Shown here piece by piece: positions 1 through 10,783 of a DNA stretch of 64,000 nucleotides. Source of the stretch: Bacteroides cutis (lineage in GTDB: Bacteria; Bacteroidota; Bacteroidia; Bacteroidales; Bacteroidaceae); contig NZ_OEST01000001.1 in assembly GCF_900241005.1 (NCBI RefSeq), positions 62,001 to 126,000 on the forward strand, written 5' to 3'. The notes beneath the pieces were generated by a model, which saw nothing but the letters and a program-made list of their open reading frames with translations, did not search any database and had not been told where the DNA came from. Each line of letters starts with the position of its first letter. Positions within the stretch are counted from its first letter, which is position 1. A program made the position numbers and the translations under genes.

Positions 1-731
1 TTATTACGTCCACGCGATGCACGGAACGATTCGACAACCTGAAGACGTTTCAAAGCTTCACTCTTACGTTGCTGTGAAGCATCACTCCCTGCACGGTGAC
101 GCAGTTCGTATGACAGAGCATCAAGATCCAAACGGGACAGCAAGTCATAAATAGCTTCTGCACCCATTTTGGCTATAAACTTATTAGGATCAGAATCTTC
201 GAGGAACTGATTGTCTTTCGGCAACTTCTCCAGAAGATCCAAATATTCTCCTTCTTCGAGCAAATCAAACTGTGCTACCTCATCAACCAACACACCCGGC
301 TGAATAACGACGTAACGCTCGTAATAAATAATAGCATCAAGTTTCTTGGTAGGCAATCCTAACAAGTAACCAATTTTATTAGGAAGTGAACGGAAATACC
401 AAATATGTGCTACTGGAACAACCAACTGAATATGTCCCATACGCTCACGACGTACCTTCTTTTCAGTCACTTCCACACCACAACGGTCACAAACAATGCC
501 TTTATAACGGATACGTTTATATTTACCACAGTGACATTCATAATCCTTGATAGGACCGAAAATACGTTCGCAGAACAAACCGTCACGTTCAGGCTTATAT
601 GTACGATAGTTGATGGTTTCAGGCTTTAAAACTTCACCACTCGAATTCTCTAAGATTTCTTCGGGAGAAGCCAAACCAATAGAGATTTTCGAGAAATTAC
701 TCTTTATCTTGTTATCTTTTCTAAAAGCCAT
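1..731 (-). CDS. rpoC: RNA polymerase beta' subunit, N-terminal part (cut by window edge)
   Basis: This is the amino-terminal 243 codons of the largest RNA polymerase subunit; the rest lies beyond base 1. Translation from the ATG at 731 begins [20 protein letters not shown], typical of Bacteroidetes beta'. The N-terminal zinc ribbon is visible as Cys66, Cys68, Cys81 and Cys84. It lies 105 bp downstream of rpoB on the same strand, the usual order. The rpoB-rpoC spacer (732-836) is A+T-rich and built of near-repeats of AATTGA/TCAATT words, with a weak dyad around 790-829 but no U-run. No promoter is evident, so co-transcription with rpoB is expected. Confidence 0.97.
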   Translation of the reverse strand, partial: MAFRKDNKIKSNFSKISIGLASPEEILENSSGEVLKPETINYRTYKPERDGLFCERIFGPIKDYECHCGKYKRIRYKGIVCDRCGVEVTEKKVRRERMGHIQLVVPVAHIWYFRSLPNKIGYLLGLPTKKLDAIIYYERYVVIQPGVLVDEVAQFDLLEEGEYLDLLEKLPKDNQFLEDSDPNKFIAKMGAEAIYDLLSRLDLDALSYELRHRAGSDASQQRKSEALKRLQVVESFRASRGRN

Positions 732-836
732 ACTTTTATATAATTGATAATTGACAATTAAAAATTGAAAAATGGATGTTGAGAAATTAAGGATTGAGAA
801 ATATTATTCAATAATTCTCAATTCCCAATTTTCAAA

Positions 837-3800
837 TTATTCAAGGTTGATGCTCAAGCCCAAACCTCTAAGTTCATGCAACAATACGTTCAAAGATTCA
901 GGAATACCCGGAGTAGGCATCGGTTCACCCTTCACAATTGCTTCATAAGCTTTAGAACGTCCAACAACATCATCAGATTTGATAGTCAAAATTTCCTGCA
1001 AAATGTGTGCGGCACCAAATGCTTCGAGTGCCCAAACCTCCATTTCTCCGAAACGTTGACCACCGAACTGCGCTTTACCACCTAACGGTTGTTGAGTAAT
1101 AAGTGAATACGGACCAATGGAACGCGCATGCATCTTGTCTTCAACCATGTGACCAAGTTTCAACATATAGGTTACACCCACCGTTGCCTGCTGTTCAAAT
1201 GCTTCACCTGTACCACCATCATACAAAGTTGTTTTACCATAACGAGGCAAACCAGCTTTATCAGTCCATTCATTTAAATCATCCAAAGAAGCGCCGTCAA
1301 AAATAGGAGTAGCAAACTTTACACCCAATTTTTTCCCAGCACGTCCAAGAACAGCTTCAAATATCTGTCCAATATTCATACGTGAAGGCACACCCAATGG
1401 ATTCAATACAATATCTACCGGAGTACCATCCGCCAAAAATGGCATATCTTCCTGACGCACTACACGAGAAACAATACCCTTATTTCCATGACGACCTGCC
1501 ATTTTATCACCAACACCAATCTTACGTTTCTTGGCAATATAAACTTTAGCCATCTGTATAATACCCGCTGGTAACTCATCACCAATGGTTATAGCAAATT
1601 TTTTACGCTTCAGCTCAGCATCAAGTTCTTTATATTTCTTGATAAAATTCATTACCAATGCACGAATCAACCCATTGGTATGTTCATCTTTCGTCCAATT
1701 ACTTAACTGAATAGCTGTAAAATCCATATCACTGAAGTCAGACACAGAGAATTTTGCCCCCTTTGAAATAACTTCAGCACCCATATAGTCTTTTACACCT
1801 TCAGATGTATAGTTTTCAGTAAGTTTCAGTAACTTATTTACCAATATCTTTTTCAGGTCCGCTACCTTACCATCAAACTCATCGTCAATTTTAGGCAACA
1901 ACGCCTTATCAGCCAACTTAGAACTACGAGTTTTGATAACGCGAGAGAACAAACGCTTGCCGATAACAACCCCTTTCAAAGAAGGAGAAGCTTTCAGTGA
2001 AGCGTCTTTCACATCACCTGCTTTGTCACCGAAAATAGCACGAAGCAACTTTTCTTCAGGAGAAGGATCAGATTCTCCCTTCGGGGTAATCTTACCAATA
2101 AGGATATCACCCGGTTCAATACGCGCACCTACACGAACAATTCCATTTTCATCGAGATCTTTTGTTGCTTCCTCACTTACATTAGGAATATCAGAAGTCA
2201 ACTCTTCCATACCACGTTTCGTTTCGCGAACTTCCAAAGAATATTCCTCCACATGTACAGAAGTCAAAAGATCTTCACGAACAACACGTTCGTTCAATAC
2301 GATAGCGTCCTCATAGTTATAACCCTTCCACGGCATATAAGCAACCAAAAGATTCTTACCTAAAGCCAATTCACCGGCTTCAGTTGAATAACCTTCAGTC
2401 AAAATTTGTCCTAAAGTTACACGTTGGCCTTTCTCACAAATAGGACGAAGATCAATGGTCATATTCTGGTTAGTACGACGCCATTTAGGAATATTATATT
2501 CTTTCAACGCAGGCTCAAAGCTTACAAACTCCTCTTCTTCCGTACGATCATACAGAATACGAATTGTGGTAGCATCTACAAAATCAACTACACCATCCCC
2601 TTCCGCAGTAATCTGCGTACGAGAATCGCGCGCCAACTGGCGTTCAATACCAGTACCTACAATTGGAGCTTCACTTTTCAACAAAGGAACAGCCTGGCGC
2701 ATCATGTTTGAACCCATCAATGCACGATTAGCGTCATCATGTTCCAAGAACGGGATCAAAGAAGCTGCGATAGAAGCAATCTGCTGAGGAGACACATCCA
2801 TCAATTCTACCTCATCCGGAGTAACAACCGGATAATCTGCATCCTGGCGAGATTTTACTTTATCACGAACAAAAGTACCATCCTCATTCAAAGGCGCATT
2901 ACCCTGTGCAATAATTTTTTCTTCTTCTTCCTCTGCCGTCAAATAAACCAAACCATTATCAGAAAGGTCTACTTTACCATTCGCAACTTTACGATAAGGA
3001 GTTTCAATAAAACCAAGATCATTAATCTTAGCAAACACACAAAGTGAGGAAATCAAACCAATATTCGGACCTTCAGGAGTCTCAATCGGGCAAAGGCGAC
3101 CATAATGAGTATAATGCACATCACGAACCTCAAAACCTGCACGTTCGCGTGACAAACCACCAGGGCCAAGGGCAGACATACGGCGCTTATGAGTAATTTC
3201 AGCCAACGGGTTAGTCTGATCCATAAACTGTGATAAAGCATTCGTTCCGAAGAAAGAATTGATAACAGAAGAAATCGTCTTGGCGTTAATCAAATCAATC
3301 GGAGTAAACACCTCATTATCACGAACATTCATACGTTCACGAATAGTACGCGACATACGTGCCAAACCAATAGCAAACTGGTTGGATAACTGTTCACCTA
3401 CCGTACGTACACGACGATTACTCAAATGGTCGATATCATCAACATCCGCTTTTGAGTTTATTAACTCAATCAGATATTTAATAATCTCAATAATATCTTC
3501 TTTGGTAAGGACACGTACATCCATATCAGTCGTCAAATTCAACTTCTTGTTGATACGATAACGACCTACATCACCTAAATCATATCTCTTTTCTGAGAAG
3601 AACAGATTGTTAATAACTTCACGTGCACTGGCATCATCGGCAGGATCTGCATTACGCAACTGACGATAAATATAAAGTACAGCCTCTTTTTCCGAATTAC
3701 TCGGATCCTTCTGCAAAGTATTATATATAATAGAATAGTCAGATTGATTCGGTTCTTCCTTATGCACAAGAATATTCTGAACACCTGACTCTAAAATAAT

Positions 3801-4649
3801 ATCGACATGTTCCGGTTCAATTACAGTTTCACGATCGATAACAACCTCGTTACGTTCAATAGAAACCACTTCACCGGTATCTTCGTCTACAAAATCCTCA
3901 ATCCATGTTTTCAAAACACGCGCTGCCAACTTACGACCCACAATTTTCTTGAGGTTCGTTTTGTTTACCTTCACGTCTTCTGCCAAATTAAAGATTTCAA
4001 GAATATCCTTGTCATTCTCAAAACCAATAGCTCTCAGCAATGTGGTTACCGGCAGTTTCTTTTTACGATCGATGTAAGCATACATGACATTATTAATGTC
4101 AGTAGCAAACTCAATCCAAGATCCCTTGAAAGGAATAATACGGGCTGAGTATAACTTAGTACCGTTGGCATGTACACTTTGCCCGAAGAATACACCTGGC
4201 GAACGATGGAGTTGTGACACAACAACACGCTCTGCACCATTGATGACGAATGTCGCCTTATCCGTCATATATGGGATAGGTCCCAGGAACACATCCTGAA
4301 TAACCGTGTCAAAATCTTCATGATCGGGGTCGGTACAATATAATTTCAATTTAGCCTTTAAAGGCACGCTATATGTAAGCCCTCGCTCTATACACTCATC
4401 AATAGTATAACGCGGCGGATCAATATAGTAGTCCAAAAACTCAAGAACAAAATTATTTCTTGTATCGGCAATGGGGAAGTTTTCAGCAAATACTTTATAC
4501 AGTCCCTCGTTCTTACGCTTCTCGGGCGGAGTGTCCAGTTGTAAAAAGTCTTTGAATGACTTCAATTGTACTTCCAGAAAATCCGGATATTCCAACGGAT
4601 TCTTAGTCGAAGCAAAATTAACTCTTTGATTTACAGTATTTGAAGACAT
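837..4649 (-). CDS. rpoB: RNA polymerase beta subunit
   Basis: The 1270-residue protein is the full-length catalytic beta subunit of RNA polymerase, and its length is normal for Bacteroidetes. The rifampicin-binding region is recognisable around the segment [20 protein letters not shown] and the following [15 protein letters not shown]. The C-terminus carries the conserved block [20 protein letters not shown] that joins beta'. The start at 4649 ([14 protein letters not shown]) is the only good one. It follows rplL by 105 bp, and that gap holds an intrinsic-terminator-like hairpin (4696-4729), so beta synthesis may be set by partial read-through from the ribosomal protein genes. Confidence 0.98.
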   Translation of the reverse strand: MSSNTVNQRVNFASTKNPLEYPDFLEVQLKSFKDFLQLDTPPEKRKNEGLYKVFAENFPIADTRNNFVLEFLDYYIDPPRYTIDECIERGLTYSVPLKAKLKLYCTDPDHEDFDTVIQDVFLGPIPYMTDKATFVINGAERVVVSQLHRSPGVFFGQSVHANGTKLYSARIIPFKGSWIEFATDINNVMYAYIDRKKKLPVTTLLRAIGFENDKDILEIFNLAEDVKVNKTNLKKIVGRKLAARVLKTWIEDFVDEDTGEVVSIERNEVVIDRETVIEPEHVDIILESGVQNILVHKEEPNQSDYSIIYNTLQKDPSNSEKEAVLYIYRQLRNADPADDASAREVINNLFFSEKRYDLGDVGRYRINKKLNLTTDMDVRVLTKEDIIEIIKYLIELINSKADVDDIDHLSNRRVRTVGEQLSNQFAIGLARMSRTIRERMNVRDNEVFTPIDLINAKTISSVINSFFGTNALSQFMDQTNPLAEITHKRRMSALGPGGLSRERAGFEVRDVHYTHYGRLCPIETPEGPNIGLISSLCVFAKINDLGFIETPYRKVANGKVDLSDNGLVYLTAEEEEEKIIAQGNAPLNEDGTFVRDKVKSRQDADYPVVTPDEVELMDVSPQQIASIAASLIPFLEHDDANRALMGSNMMRQAVPLLKSEAPIVGTGIERQLARDSRTQITAEGDGVVDFVDATTIRILYDRTEEEEFVSFEPALKEYNIPKWRRTNQNMTIDLRPICEKGQRVTLGQILTEGYSTEAGELALGKNLLVAYMPWKGYNYEDAIVLNERVVREDLLTSVHVEEYSLEVRETKRGMEELTSDIPNVSEEATKDLDENGIVRVGARIEPGDILIGKITPKGESDPSPEEKLLRAIFGDKAGDVKDASLKASPSLKGVVIGKRLFSRVIKTRSSKLADKALLPKIDDEFDGKVADLKKILVNKLLKLTENYTSEGVKDYMGAEVISKGAKFSVSDFSDMDFTAIQLSNWTKDEHTNGLIRALVMNFIKKYKELDAELKRKKFAITIGDELPAGIIQMAKVYIAKKRKIGVGDKMAGRHGNKGIVSRVVRQEDMPFLADGTPVDIVLNPLGVPSRMNIGQIFEAVLGRAGKKLGVKFATPIFDGASLDDLNEWTDKAGLPRYGKTTLYDGGTGEAFEQQATVGVTYMLKLGHMVEDKMHARSIGPYSLITQQPLGGKAQFGGQRFGEMEVWALEAFGAAHILQEILTIKSDDVVGRSKAYEAIVKGEPMPTPGIPESLNVLLHELRGLGLSINLE

Positions 4650-4690
4650 CTGTTAATGGATTTGTAGAACTTAATTTTAAATATATACAC

Positions 4691-4729
4691 AAAAAGGTTA
4701 AGAACCCTTTTCACGAAGGGTTCCTAACC
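4691..4729 (-). terminator. Hairpin plus U-run between rplL and rpoB (candidate attenuator)
   Basis: A 14-bp stem (4696-4709 with 4716-4729, one A-C mismatch) closes a 6-nt loop. In the direction of transcription it is followed at once by five T (4695-4691). This has the form of a rho-independent terminator, yet it sits inside the rplKAJL-rpoBC operon, so partial termination (attenuation) is the likely role. In E. coli a terminator between rplL and rpoB is known to reduce rpoBC transcription; the equivalence here is inference. Confidence 0.8.
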
Positions 4730-4754
4730 GAATTACCTGATTTACAGGCTAATG

Positions 4755-5132
4755 TTATTTAAGTTCAACTTCAGCTCCAGCTTCTTCCAATGTTTTCTTC
4801 AATGATTCTGCTTCGTCCTTAGCCAAACCTTCTTTTACTACACTAGGAGCACCATCTACCATGTCCTTAGCTTCCTTCAAGCCAAGACCGCAAGCTTCCT
4901 TAACGGCTTTAACTACTTGAAGTTTAGCTGCACCAGCGCTCTTCAATACTACGTCGAAAGAAGATTTCTCTTCTGCGGCAGCAGCACCACCGGCTGCAGG
5001 ACCAGCAGCAACAGCAACAGCTGCAGCAGCAGGTTCAATACCATATTCTTCTTTCAGGATTGTTGCAAGTTCATTAACTTCTTTTACTGTCAAGTTAACT
5101 AATTGTTCTGCAAAAGCTTTCAAATCTGCCAT
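4755..5132 (-). CDS. rplL: 50S ribosomal protein L7/L12
   Basis: The 125-residue acidic stalk protein binds translation factors at the ribosomal GTPase centre. The N-terminal dimerisation part (about 1-32) is followed by an Ala/Gly-rich hinge (about 33-55) and the conserved C-terminal globular domain with the KVIKxVRE-like segment [20 protein letters not shown]. Length is normal for the family. It is 58 bp downstream of rplJ and should be co-transcribed with it. The next gene, rpoB, is separated by a terminator-like hairpin. Confidence 0.97.
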   Translation of the reverse strand: MADLKAFAEQLVNLTVKEVNELATILKEEYGIEPAAAAVAVAAGPAAGGAAAAEEKSSFDVVLKSAGAAKLQVVKAVKEACGLGLKEAKDMVDGAPSVVKEGLAKDEAESLKKTLEEAGAEVELK

Positions 5133-5190
5133 TTTTGTATGATTTTAATTGTTTAAATACTAAATAAATTGATAATTTTTTATCCGAAAT

Positions 5191-5712
5191 TTACGCTTCG
5201 GCACGTTCACCAAGAGTCTTGAGAACTCCGTGAAGGGTGTTACCACCTGATTGCAGAGCAGAAATAACATTCTTAGCCGGAGATTGCAACAATGCGATAA
5301 TATCGGCAATAACTTCATTCTTACTCTTGATACTTACGAGAGCATCCAACTGGTCAGCACCAACATAGAAGCTTTCTTCTGCATATGCAGCTTTTAATCC
5401 AGGAATACCGTTCTTAGCTTTATCTTTCAGCAACTTAGCCGGAGCGTTTGCAACGTTGCAAAACATTACGGCAGTAGTGCCTTTCATTGAGTCATAAAGC
5501 AAAGAATAATCTTCTTCAAGGCTTTCCAGTGCTTTGTGGAGTAATGTATTCTTAACTACCATCAACTTGATGTCAGCCTTGAAGCATTCTCTTCTCAACG
5601 CGCTTGTTGTAGCTGCGTCCATAGCAGTAGTATCCACTAAGTAGAAGTGACCAAATTCCTTAACTGTAGCAGCAATCTGCTCAATAATCGTACTTTTATC
5701 TTCCTTTCTCAT
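5191..5712 (-). CDS. rplJ: 50S ribosomal protein L10
   Basis: This 173-residue protein is the base of the L7/L12 stalk and binds 23S rRNA near L11. The sequence MRKEDKSTIIEQIAATVKEF and the block LMVVKNTLLHKALE match the L10 N-terminal RNA-binding domain. The helical C-terminus (about 135-173) is the L7/L12 dimer platform. It lies 15 bp downstream of rplA and 58 bp upstream of rplL. L10-L12 autoregulation is known in other bacteria; I see no obvious leader structure in the 15-bp gap here. Confidence 0.96.
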   Translation of the reverse strand: MRKEDKSTIIEQIAATVKEFGHFYLVDTTAMDAATTSALRRECFKADIKLMVVKNTLLHKALESLEEDYSLLYDSMKGTTAVMFCNVANAPAKLLKDKAKNGIPGLKAAYAEESFYVGADQLDALVSIKSKNEVIADIIALLQSPAKNVISALQSGGNTLHGVLKTLGERAEA

Positions 5713-5727
5713 TATTACTCCGTTTTA

Positions 5728-6426
5728 TTAGATTTCTTCTACTGATTTCGGGTCAATCTTGATACCCGCACTCATCGTGCTAGAAAGATAAATACTCTTA
5801 ATATATGTACCCTTGGCTGCAGTCGGTTTCAATTTATTCAAAGTAGAGATGAATTCTTTCGCATTATCGCGAATTTGATCAGCACTAAATGAAACTTTAC
5901 CGATAGAAGTATGAACGATACCACTCTTATCAACTTTAAAGTCGATCTTACCTTGTTTTACTTCTTTTACAGCTTTAGCAACATCCATAGTTACAGTGCC
6001 ACTCTTAGGATTCGGCATCAATCCACGAGGACCGAGCACACGACCGAGCGCACCAATCTTACCCATAATAGACGGCATAGTGATAATTACATCAATATCA
6101 GTCCATCCACCTTTGATCTTTTCAATATATTCATCAAGACCAACATAGTCAGCTCCGGCTTCTTTTGCAGCAGCTTCAGCATCCGGTGTACAAAGCACCA
6201 AAACGCGTACAACTTTACCAGTACCGTGAGGAAGTGATACAACACCTCTCACCATCTGGTTAGCCTTACGTGGGTCAACGCCCAAACGTACGTCTATATC
6301 CAGAGAAGCATCAAACTTAGTAAAAGAAATCTCTTTTACCAGTGTAGCGGCTTCTTTGAGAGAGTATGCTTTCCCTGCTTCAATTTTTTCTGCAGCTAAC
6401 TTTTGATTTTTTGTCAGTTTACTCAT
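5728..6426 (-). CDS. rplA: 50S ribosomal protein L1
   Basis: The 232-residue L1 protein forms the L1 stalk of the large subunit. Diagnostic segments are [38 protein letters not shown] and [19 protein letters not shown], the last being the highly conserved rRNA-binding loop. Length is standard. It is 15 bp from rplK upstream and 15 bp from rplJ downstream, a tightly packed operon. Confidence 0.97.
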   Translation of the reverse strand: MSKLTKNQKLAAEKIEAGKAYSLKEAATLVKEISFTKFDASLDIDVRLGVDPRKANQMVRGVVSLPHGTGKVVRVLVLCTPDAEAAAKEAGADYVGLDEYIEKIKGGWTDIDVIITMPSIMGKIGALGRVLGPRGLMPNPKSGTVTMDVAKAVKEVKQGKIDFKVDKSGIVHTSIGKVSFSADQIRDNAKEFISTLNKLKPTAAKGTYIKSIYLSSTMSAGIKIDPKSVEEI

Positions 6427-6441
6427 TCTAATTGAAGTTTA

Positions 6442-6885
6442 TTAGTTATTAACCGGGAACTCCCCTTTTACAGCGATACCCATACTACGAGCTGTACCAG
6501 CAACCATTTTCATAGCAGCTTCGACAGTAAAACAGTTCAAGTCAACCATTTTGTCCTGAGCAATCGTACGAACCTGTTCCCAAGTAATCTCGGCAACCTT
6601 CTTACGATTAGGCTCAGCAGAACCACTCTTTACCTTAGTCAATTCAAGTAATTGAATAGCAACGGGAGGAGTCTTGATTACAAAATCGAAAGACTTATCT
6701 GCGTAGTAAGTAATAATCACAGGAAGAACTTTTCCTGCTTTGTCTTGGGTTCTGGCGTTGAATTGCTTGCAAAACTCCATGATATTAATTCCCTTAGAAC
6801 CCAAAGCAGGTCCAACGGGAGGTGATGGATTTGCCGCGCCTCCTTTAATCTGTAATTTGATTAGTCCAGCAACTTCTTTAGCCAT
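6442..6885 (-). CDS. rplK: 50S ribosomal protein L11
   Basis: The 147-residue protein binds the 23S rRNA GTPase-associated region. The N-terminal domain has the conserved proline-rich loop [20 protein letters not shown] (about 16-35), and the C-terminal RNA-binding domain ends in GTARSMGI. Length is standard. It follows nusG by 57 bp. Confidence 0.97.
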   Translation of the reverse strand: MAKEVAGLIKLQIKGGAANPSPPVGPALGSKGINIMEFCKQFNARTQDKAGKVLPVIITYYADKSFDFVIKTPPVAIQLLELTKVKSGSAEPNRKKVAEITWEQVRTIAQDKMVDLNCFTVEAAMKMVAGTARSMGIAVKGEFPVNN

Positions 6886-6942
6886 TTTTTAATTGATTTA
6901 TATATAAACATTAATGAAGAATACTACAGCGTAACACCTGTA

Positions 6943-7485
6943 CTATTCTTTTTCAACTTGCATAAAGCCTAATTCGAGCGGAGTCTTCCGTCCAAATATC
7001 TTAACCATAACCTTCAGCTTCTTCTTCTCGGTGTTCACTTCTTCAATGATACCACTAAATCCACTAAACGGACCGTAATTCACCTTTACGGTCTCACCAA
7101 CTACATACGGGATATTCAGCTCTTCACCGGCATCCTGCAATTCGTCAACCGTACCAAGTATGCGATTCACTTCCGACTGTCTCAAAGGAACGGGTTTATC
7201 AGATCCACCTAAGAAACCAATCACATTAGGAGTATTTCTCAGATGATGAGCTACTTCACCCACCAGAGCAGCCTCCACCAAAACGTAACCAGGAAGATAA
7301 CTTCTCTCTTTCACAATTTTTTTACCATTGCGAACCTGATATACTTTTTCGGTAGGAATCAATACCTGAGATACGTAATCGCCAAGGTCGCTGTTTTTAA
7401 TGTCAGCTTCAAGGTATTCCTTTACCTTAGATTCTTTTCCGCTAATAGCACGCAAAACGTACCACTTCTTTTCAATCTCAGACAT
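6943..7485 (-). CDS. nusG: Transcription termination/antitermination protein NusG
   Basis: The 180-residue NusG joins RNA polymerase to Rho or to the leading ribosome. The N-terminal NGN domain contains KWYVLRAISGKESKVKEYLE (about 6-25) and the block RSYLPGYVLVEAAL. The C-terminal KOW domain is at about 125-160 (VGETVKVNYGPFSGFSGIIE). It starts 13 bp after secE, the usual secE-nusG-rplK order. Confidence 0.97.
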   Translation of the reverse strand: MSEIEKKWYVLRAISGKESKVKEYLEADIKNSDLGDYVSQVLIPTEKVYQVRNGKKIVKERSYLPGYVLVEAALVGEVAHHLRNTPNVIGFLGGSDKPVPLRQSEVNRILGTVDELQDAGEELNIPYVVGETVKVNYGPFSGFSGIIEEVNTEKKKLKVMVKIFGRKTPLELGFMQVEKE

Positions 7486-7498
7486 TTCTCCTTACTTT

Positions 7499-7687
7499 TT
7501 AATGTGGATAAACAAATTCCATTAAATGTTGGAAACAGAAGTCCATCGCAAATACTACCAATGCAATAAGCAGGGAAGCATATAAAACAACTACTGCACT
7601 GTTAGTAAGTTCAGAATACGTAGGCCACGATACTTTATGAACAAGTTCGTCGTAAGTTTCTTTAAAATAAGCTACAATCTTCTTCAT
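7499..7687 (-). CDS. secE: Preprotein translocase subunit SecE
   Basis: This is a 62-residue single-span SecE, the small stabilising subunit of the SecYEG channel. The cytoplasmic helix contains the conserved YDELVHKVSWPTYSEL, followed by one membrane segment (about 31-52). The ATG at 7687 was chosen. A longer reading frame back to 7759 would begin inside the tRNA-Trp gene and add residues unlike SecE. It lies 14 bp after tRNA-Trp and 13 bp before nusG. Confidence 0.95.
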   Translation of the reverse strand: MKKIVAYFKETYDELVHKVSWPTYSELTNSAVVVLYASLLIALVVFAMDFCFQHLMEFVYPH

Positions 7688-7701
7688 TTCAAAAATATTA
7701 G

Positions 7702-7774
7702 CACGGGAGGAGAGGCTCGAACTCCCGACACCCGGTTTTGGAGACCGGTGCTCTACCAACTGAGCTACTCCCGT
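7702..7774 (-). tRNA. tRNA-Trp (anticodon CCA)
   Basis: The 73-nt cloverleaf has the acceptor pair ACGGGAG/CTCCCGT, D-arm AGCTCAGTTGGTAGAGC, anticodon stem CCGGT/ACCGG around loop CTCCAAA (anticodon CCA), and T-arm loop TTCGAGC. Discriminator is G and no CCA end is encoded. It lies between tuf and secE on the same strand, so it is probably processed from the same transcript. Confidence 0.97.
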
Positions 7775-7783
7775 TTGAACATA

Positions 7784-7813
7784 ATCAGTTCCCAGCTTTT
7801 ACTGGGAACTGAT
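7784..7813 (-). other. Perfect 12-bp hairpin between tuf and tRNA-Trp
   Basis: ATCAGTTCCCAG (7784-7795) and its exact complement (7802-7813) enclose a 6-nt loop, 14 bp past the tuf stop. In the minus direction it is followed by TATGTTCAAACGG, with no U-run, so it is not a clear terminator. It may mark a processing site or a weak attenuator between tuf and tRNA-Trp/secE. Confidence 0.6.
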
Positions 7814-7827
7814 AAGATATCTGGCTA

Positions 7828-9012
7828 TTAGTCAAAAATTTCAGTAATTTGACCAGAACCTACTGTACGACCACCTTCACGGATGGCGAAACGCAAACCT
7901 ACGTTCAATGCTACCGGATAGATCAGTTCTACATTGATTTCTACGTTATCGCCCGGCATTACCATCTCAGTTCCTTCCGGAAGAGTAATTTCACCTGTAC
8001 AGTCCATAGTACGCAGATAGAATTGAGGACGATATTTGTTATGGAACGGAGTGTGACGGCCACCTTCTTCTTTTTTCAAAACATAAATAGAAGCCTTGAA
8101 TTTAGAATGAGGTTTAATCTGACCTGGTTTACAAAGAACCATACCACGTTTGATTTCGTTCTTGTCAATACCACGAAGTAACAAACCTACGTTGTCACCA
8201 GCTTCACCCTGATCCAACAGTTTACGGAACATTTCAACACCAGTTACAACTGATTTCTTATCTTCACCCAAACCAAGGATTTCAACTTCGTCACCTACAT
8301 GGATAACACCAGCTTCGATACGGCCAGTTGCTACAGTACCACGACCAGTAATAGAGAATACATCCTCAACAGGCATCAAGAATGGTTTATCAACATCACG
8401 CGGAGGTAATGGAATCCAGTTATCAACAGCATCCATCAATTCCATAACTTTTTCTTCCCATTTTTCAACACCATTCAATGCACCAAGAGCAGAACCCTGA
8501 ATGAAAGGAGTATTATCACCATCGAATTCGTAGGCTGAAAGCAACTCACGCATTTCCATTTCAACAAGTTCCAACATTTCGGGATCGTCTACCATATCGC
8601 ACTTGTTCATGAAAACGACCAATCTTGGAACGTTTACCTGACGAGCCAGCAAAATATGTTCACGCGTCTGGGGCATCGGACCATCAGTTGCAGCAACTAC
8701 AATGATAGCACCGTCCATCTGAGCAGCACCAGTTACCATGTTCTTTACATAGTCGGCATGACCCGGACAGTCTACGTGAGCATAGTGACGGTTAGCAGTT
8801 TCATACTCAACGTGGGAAGTATTAATAGTAATACCTCTTTCCTTTTCTTCAGGAGCGTTGTCAATTTGATCGAATGATTTTACTTCAGAAAAACCTTTTT
8901 TGCCTAACACCGTAGTGATAGCAGCAGTCAACGTGGTTTTACCGTGGTCAACGTGACCAATTGTACCAATGTTTACGTGCGGTTTGGTACGTTCGAATTT
9001 CTCTTTAGCCAT
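7828..9012 (-). CDS. tuf: Elongation factor Tu
   Basis: The 394-residue EF-Tu delivers aminoacyl-tRNA to the ribosome. GTPase motifs are G1 GHVDHGKT (about 19-26), switch [10 protein letters not shown], and NKCD; domains 2 and 3 follow ([27 protein letters not shown] at the C-terminus). Length is normal. It is placed downstream of three tRNA genes and upstream of tRNA-Trp-secE. Only one tuf copy is in the window. Confidence 0.98.
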   Translation of the reverse strand: MAKEKFERTKPHVNIGTIGHVDHGKTTLTAAITTVLGKKGFSEVKSFDQIDNAPEEKERGITINTSHVEYETANRHYAHVDCPGHADYVKNMVTGAAQMDGAIIVVAATDGPMPQTREHILLARQVNVPRLVVFMNKCDMVDDPEMLELVEMEMRELLSAYEFDGDNTPFIQGSALGALNGVEKWEEKVMELMDAVDNWIPLPPRDVDKPFLMPVEDVFSITGRGTVATGRIEAGVIHVGDEVEILGLGEDKKSVVTGVEMFRKLLDQGEAGDNVGLLLRGIDKNEIKRGMVLCKPGQIKPHSKFKASIYVLKKEEGGRHTPFHNKYRPQFYLRTMDCTGEITLPEGTEMVMPGDNVEINVELIYPVALNVGLRFAIREGGRTVGSGQITEIFD

Positions 9013-9062
9013 AGCTTTACTTGTTATTTATTTGATTAATAATCAGCTTTTACATATCCATG

Positions 9063-9134
<72 letters not shown>

Positions 9135-9147
9135 AGAAAAAGAGTAG

Positions 9148-9230
9148 TGGGCAAAGATGGATTCGAACCACCGAAGGCGTAAGCCAGCAGATTTACAGTC
9201 TGCCCCATTTGGCCACTCTGGTATTTGCCC
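9148..9230 (-). tRNA. tRNA-Tyr (anticodon GTA)
   Basis: The 83-nt class II tRNA has acceptor GGGCAAA/TTTGCCC, anticodon loop TGTAAAT (anticodon GTA) and a long variable arm (GCTGGCTTACGCC region), as expected for bacterial tRNA-Tyr. Discriminator is A. It is 13 bp upstream of tRNA-Thr(GGT). Confidence 0.97.
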
Positions 9231-9345
9231 CTATTAAATTAAGAGCTCTTTCATCTTCCGTCTGAACCCCTACAGGATTTTTGTTATCCTAACCGGTTTT
9301 CAACTTCACCGAATGTCTCTTAATCCACACTCGCACTTTTTCTTG

Positions 9346-9419
9346 AGCCTCTTGTCGGATTCGAACCAACGACCCCGAGATTACAAATCACGTGCTCTGG
9401 CCAACTGAGCTAAAGAGGC
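9346..9419 (-). tRNA. tRNA-Thr (anticodon TGT)
   Basis: The 74-nt gene has acceptor GCCTCTT/AAGAGGC, D-stem GCTC/GAGC, anticodon stem CGTGA/TCTCG with a T-T mismatch at 29-41, loop TTTGTAA (anticodon TGT), and T-loop TTCGAAT. A consensus promoter lies about 50 bp upstream. The 115 bp between it and tRNA-Tyr (9231-9345) hold nothing I recognise. Confidence 0.95.
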
Positions 9420-9467
9420 AGACTTAAAAAATGCAACCGTAACGTTCTAGTGCGAGCGAAACGGCTG

Positions 9468-9498
9468 CAAATTTAGGCATTTATTTTTTACCCGCAAA
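9468..9498 (-). promoter_or_regulatory. Promoter of the tRNA-tuf-secE-ribosomal protein operon
   Basis: Read on the minus strand, TTTG (9498-9495), a 19-bp spacer and TAAATTTG (9475-9468) match the Bacteroidetes housekeeping promoter (TTTG-N19-21-TAnnTTTG) exactly. It is about 50 bp upstream of tRNA-Thr(TGT), and no other consensus promoter is seen before tuf. It could therefore drive the tRNAs, tuf, secE and onward. Confidence 0.8.
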
Positions 9499-9512
9499 AT
9501 TTTAGCGGATTT

Positions 9513-9812
9513 TTATTTGCTCCGTTGTTTTTCCTTATATTTAACCAGCTGTTTTTCCAAAGCTTCCAAACAAACGTCTATCGCTTCTTCAAACGTATCA
9601 CAGACTTTATTCGCATAAAAATCAGCATTAGGAGCAAACACCCTCACTCCGGCTTCTTTATTTTCAGCAGTCTCTGGCTTAACAACTTTTAATGACACCT
9701 CTACTTTCTGTATATCGTCGTAAAACTTCTCCAATTTAACAACCTTTTTTTGAATAAAAGCTTGCAATTGCTCTGATGCATCAAAGTGAATCGATTGAAT
9801 TCTAACATCCAT
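9513..9812 (-). CDS. hpf: Ribosome hibernation promoting factor, short form (HPF/YfiA family)
   Basis: This 99-residue protein has the beta-alpha fold of ribosome-associated inhibitors that occupy the A/P-site region of idle 30S subunits: MDVRIQSIHFDASEQLQAFI at the start and a C-terminal helix CLEALEKQLVKYKEKQRSK. It lacks the extra C-terminal dimerisation domain of long HPF. The ATG at 9812 fits the family start. A longer frame to 9923 would run back into the recombinase gene and adds an unrelated basic stretch. It begins 16 bp after the recombinase stop. Confidence 0.9.
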   Translation of the reverse strand: MDVRIQSIHFDASEQLQAFIQKKVVKLEKFYDDIQKVEVSLKVVKPETAENKEAGVRVFAPNADFYANKVCDTFEEAIDVCLEALEKQLVKYKEKQRSK

Positions 9813-9828
9813 ACTTACCTCCTTTTCT

Positions 9829-10713
9829 TTAGGCTCGAGGATGAGCCTGATTATACACTTTTTTAAGTTCTTCAAAAGTAGTATGCGTATAAACTTCCGT
9901 CGTCGCCAAACTTTCGTGTCCAAGAAGCTCTTTTATCGAACTCAAATCGGCACCATTGTTCAGCATAGCCGTCGCAAAGGTGTGCCGCAACACGTGAGGA
10001 CTTCTTTTTTTTACAGTCACTACCTTCGAAAGGTTTCGTTTCACAATATCTGCAACGATACTACGGCAAAGCTGCTTTCCACTCTTCCGGACAAAAAAAA
10101 CATCTGCCCTGACCGGAACCGCATCATTCCGCATATTGATATATTCTCGCATTGAGCGCTTTAACTCTTCGTCAAAAGGTATCAAACGTTGTTTGTCCCG
10201 TTTCCCCGTCACCTTGATAAGAGAAGCCGAAAAGTCAATATCCTTATCAGCCAACCCCATCAATTCCGAAAGCCGCATGCCGGTGGCATAAAACATTTCA
10301 ATAATCATGTGGTCACGACACCCTTCAAACCCCTCTCCAAAGTCCATATCATCCAGCAATCTATTCATTTCTCCCTCTCTCAGAAATACAGGAAGCGGTT
10401 TCTTTTTTTTAGGTCCCGTTATTTTTCGCAACGGATCCATCGCAACCTCCCCCCTCTTCAAGAGAAACTTATAATATGCCCGGATTGAACTCAACTTTCG
10501 ATTTATCGTATTCGAAGCACAACCCCTGTCCATCAAAGAAGCAATCCATTCACGAACAAGCCCAGCATCAACATCCGACGGAGTTAAATCTCCCAACATC
10601 CCCTCTCCGAACTTCTGCAATTCAAGGATATCCGACCGATAATACCTAACGGTACCTTCAGAATAATTCCGCTCACGCAGAAGATAATCAAGGAAAGAAT
10701 CTATCAACAACAT
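9829..10713 (-). CDS. xerC: XerC/D-like tyrosine recombinase
   Basis: The 294-residue protein has an N-terminal SAM-like core-binding domain (about 1-85) and a C-terminal catalytic domain. Catalytic residues are visible: Arg in YATGMRLSELMGL, Lys in VTGKRDKQR, HxxR in SPHVLRHTFAT, His in LLGHESLATT and the Tyr nucleophile in TEVYTHTT. Size and motifs fit chromosome-dimer-resolving XerC/D, but assignment between XerC, XerD and related Bacteroidetes recombinases is not certain. It lies between rpsU (70 bp upstream) and hpf (16 bp downstream) on the same strand. Confidence 0.85.
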   Translation of the reverse strand: MLLIDSFLDYLLRERNYSEGTVRYYRSDILELQKFGEGMLGDLTPSDVDAGLVREWIASLMDRGCASNTINRKLSSIRAYYKFLLKRGEVAMDPLRKITGPKKKKPLPVFLREGEMNRLLDDMDFGEGFEGCRDHMIIEMFYATGMRLSELMGLADKDIDFSASLIKVTGKRDKQRLIPFDEELKRSMREYINMRNDAVPVRADVFFVRKSGKQLCRSIVADIVKRNLSKVVTVKKRSPHVLRHTFATAMLNNGADLSSIKELLGHESLATTEVYTHTTFEELKKVYNQAHPRA

Positions 10714-10783
10714 ATCGTTACATCTAAATCGTGCAACGAATGTATGAAAAAGAATTCAATAATTCAAAGGAATTTACGAATTA

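Noticed and set aside
9231..9345. Possible degenerate tRNA between tRNA-Tyr and tRNA-Thr(TGT)
   Set aside because: A GGTTCAGAC-like stretch is present on the minus strand, but no acceptor or anticodon stem can be formed.
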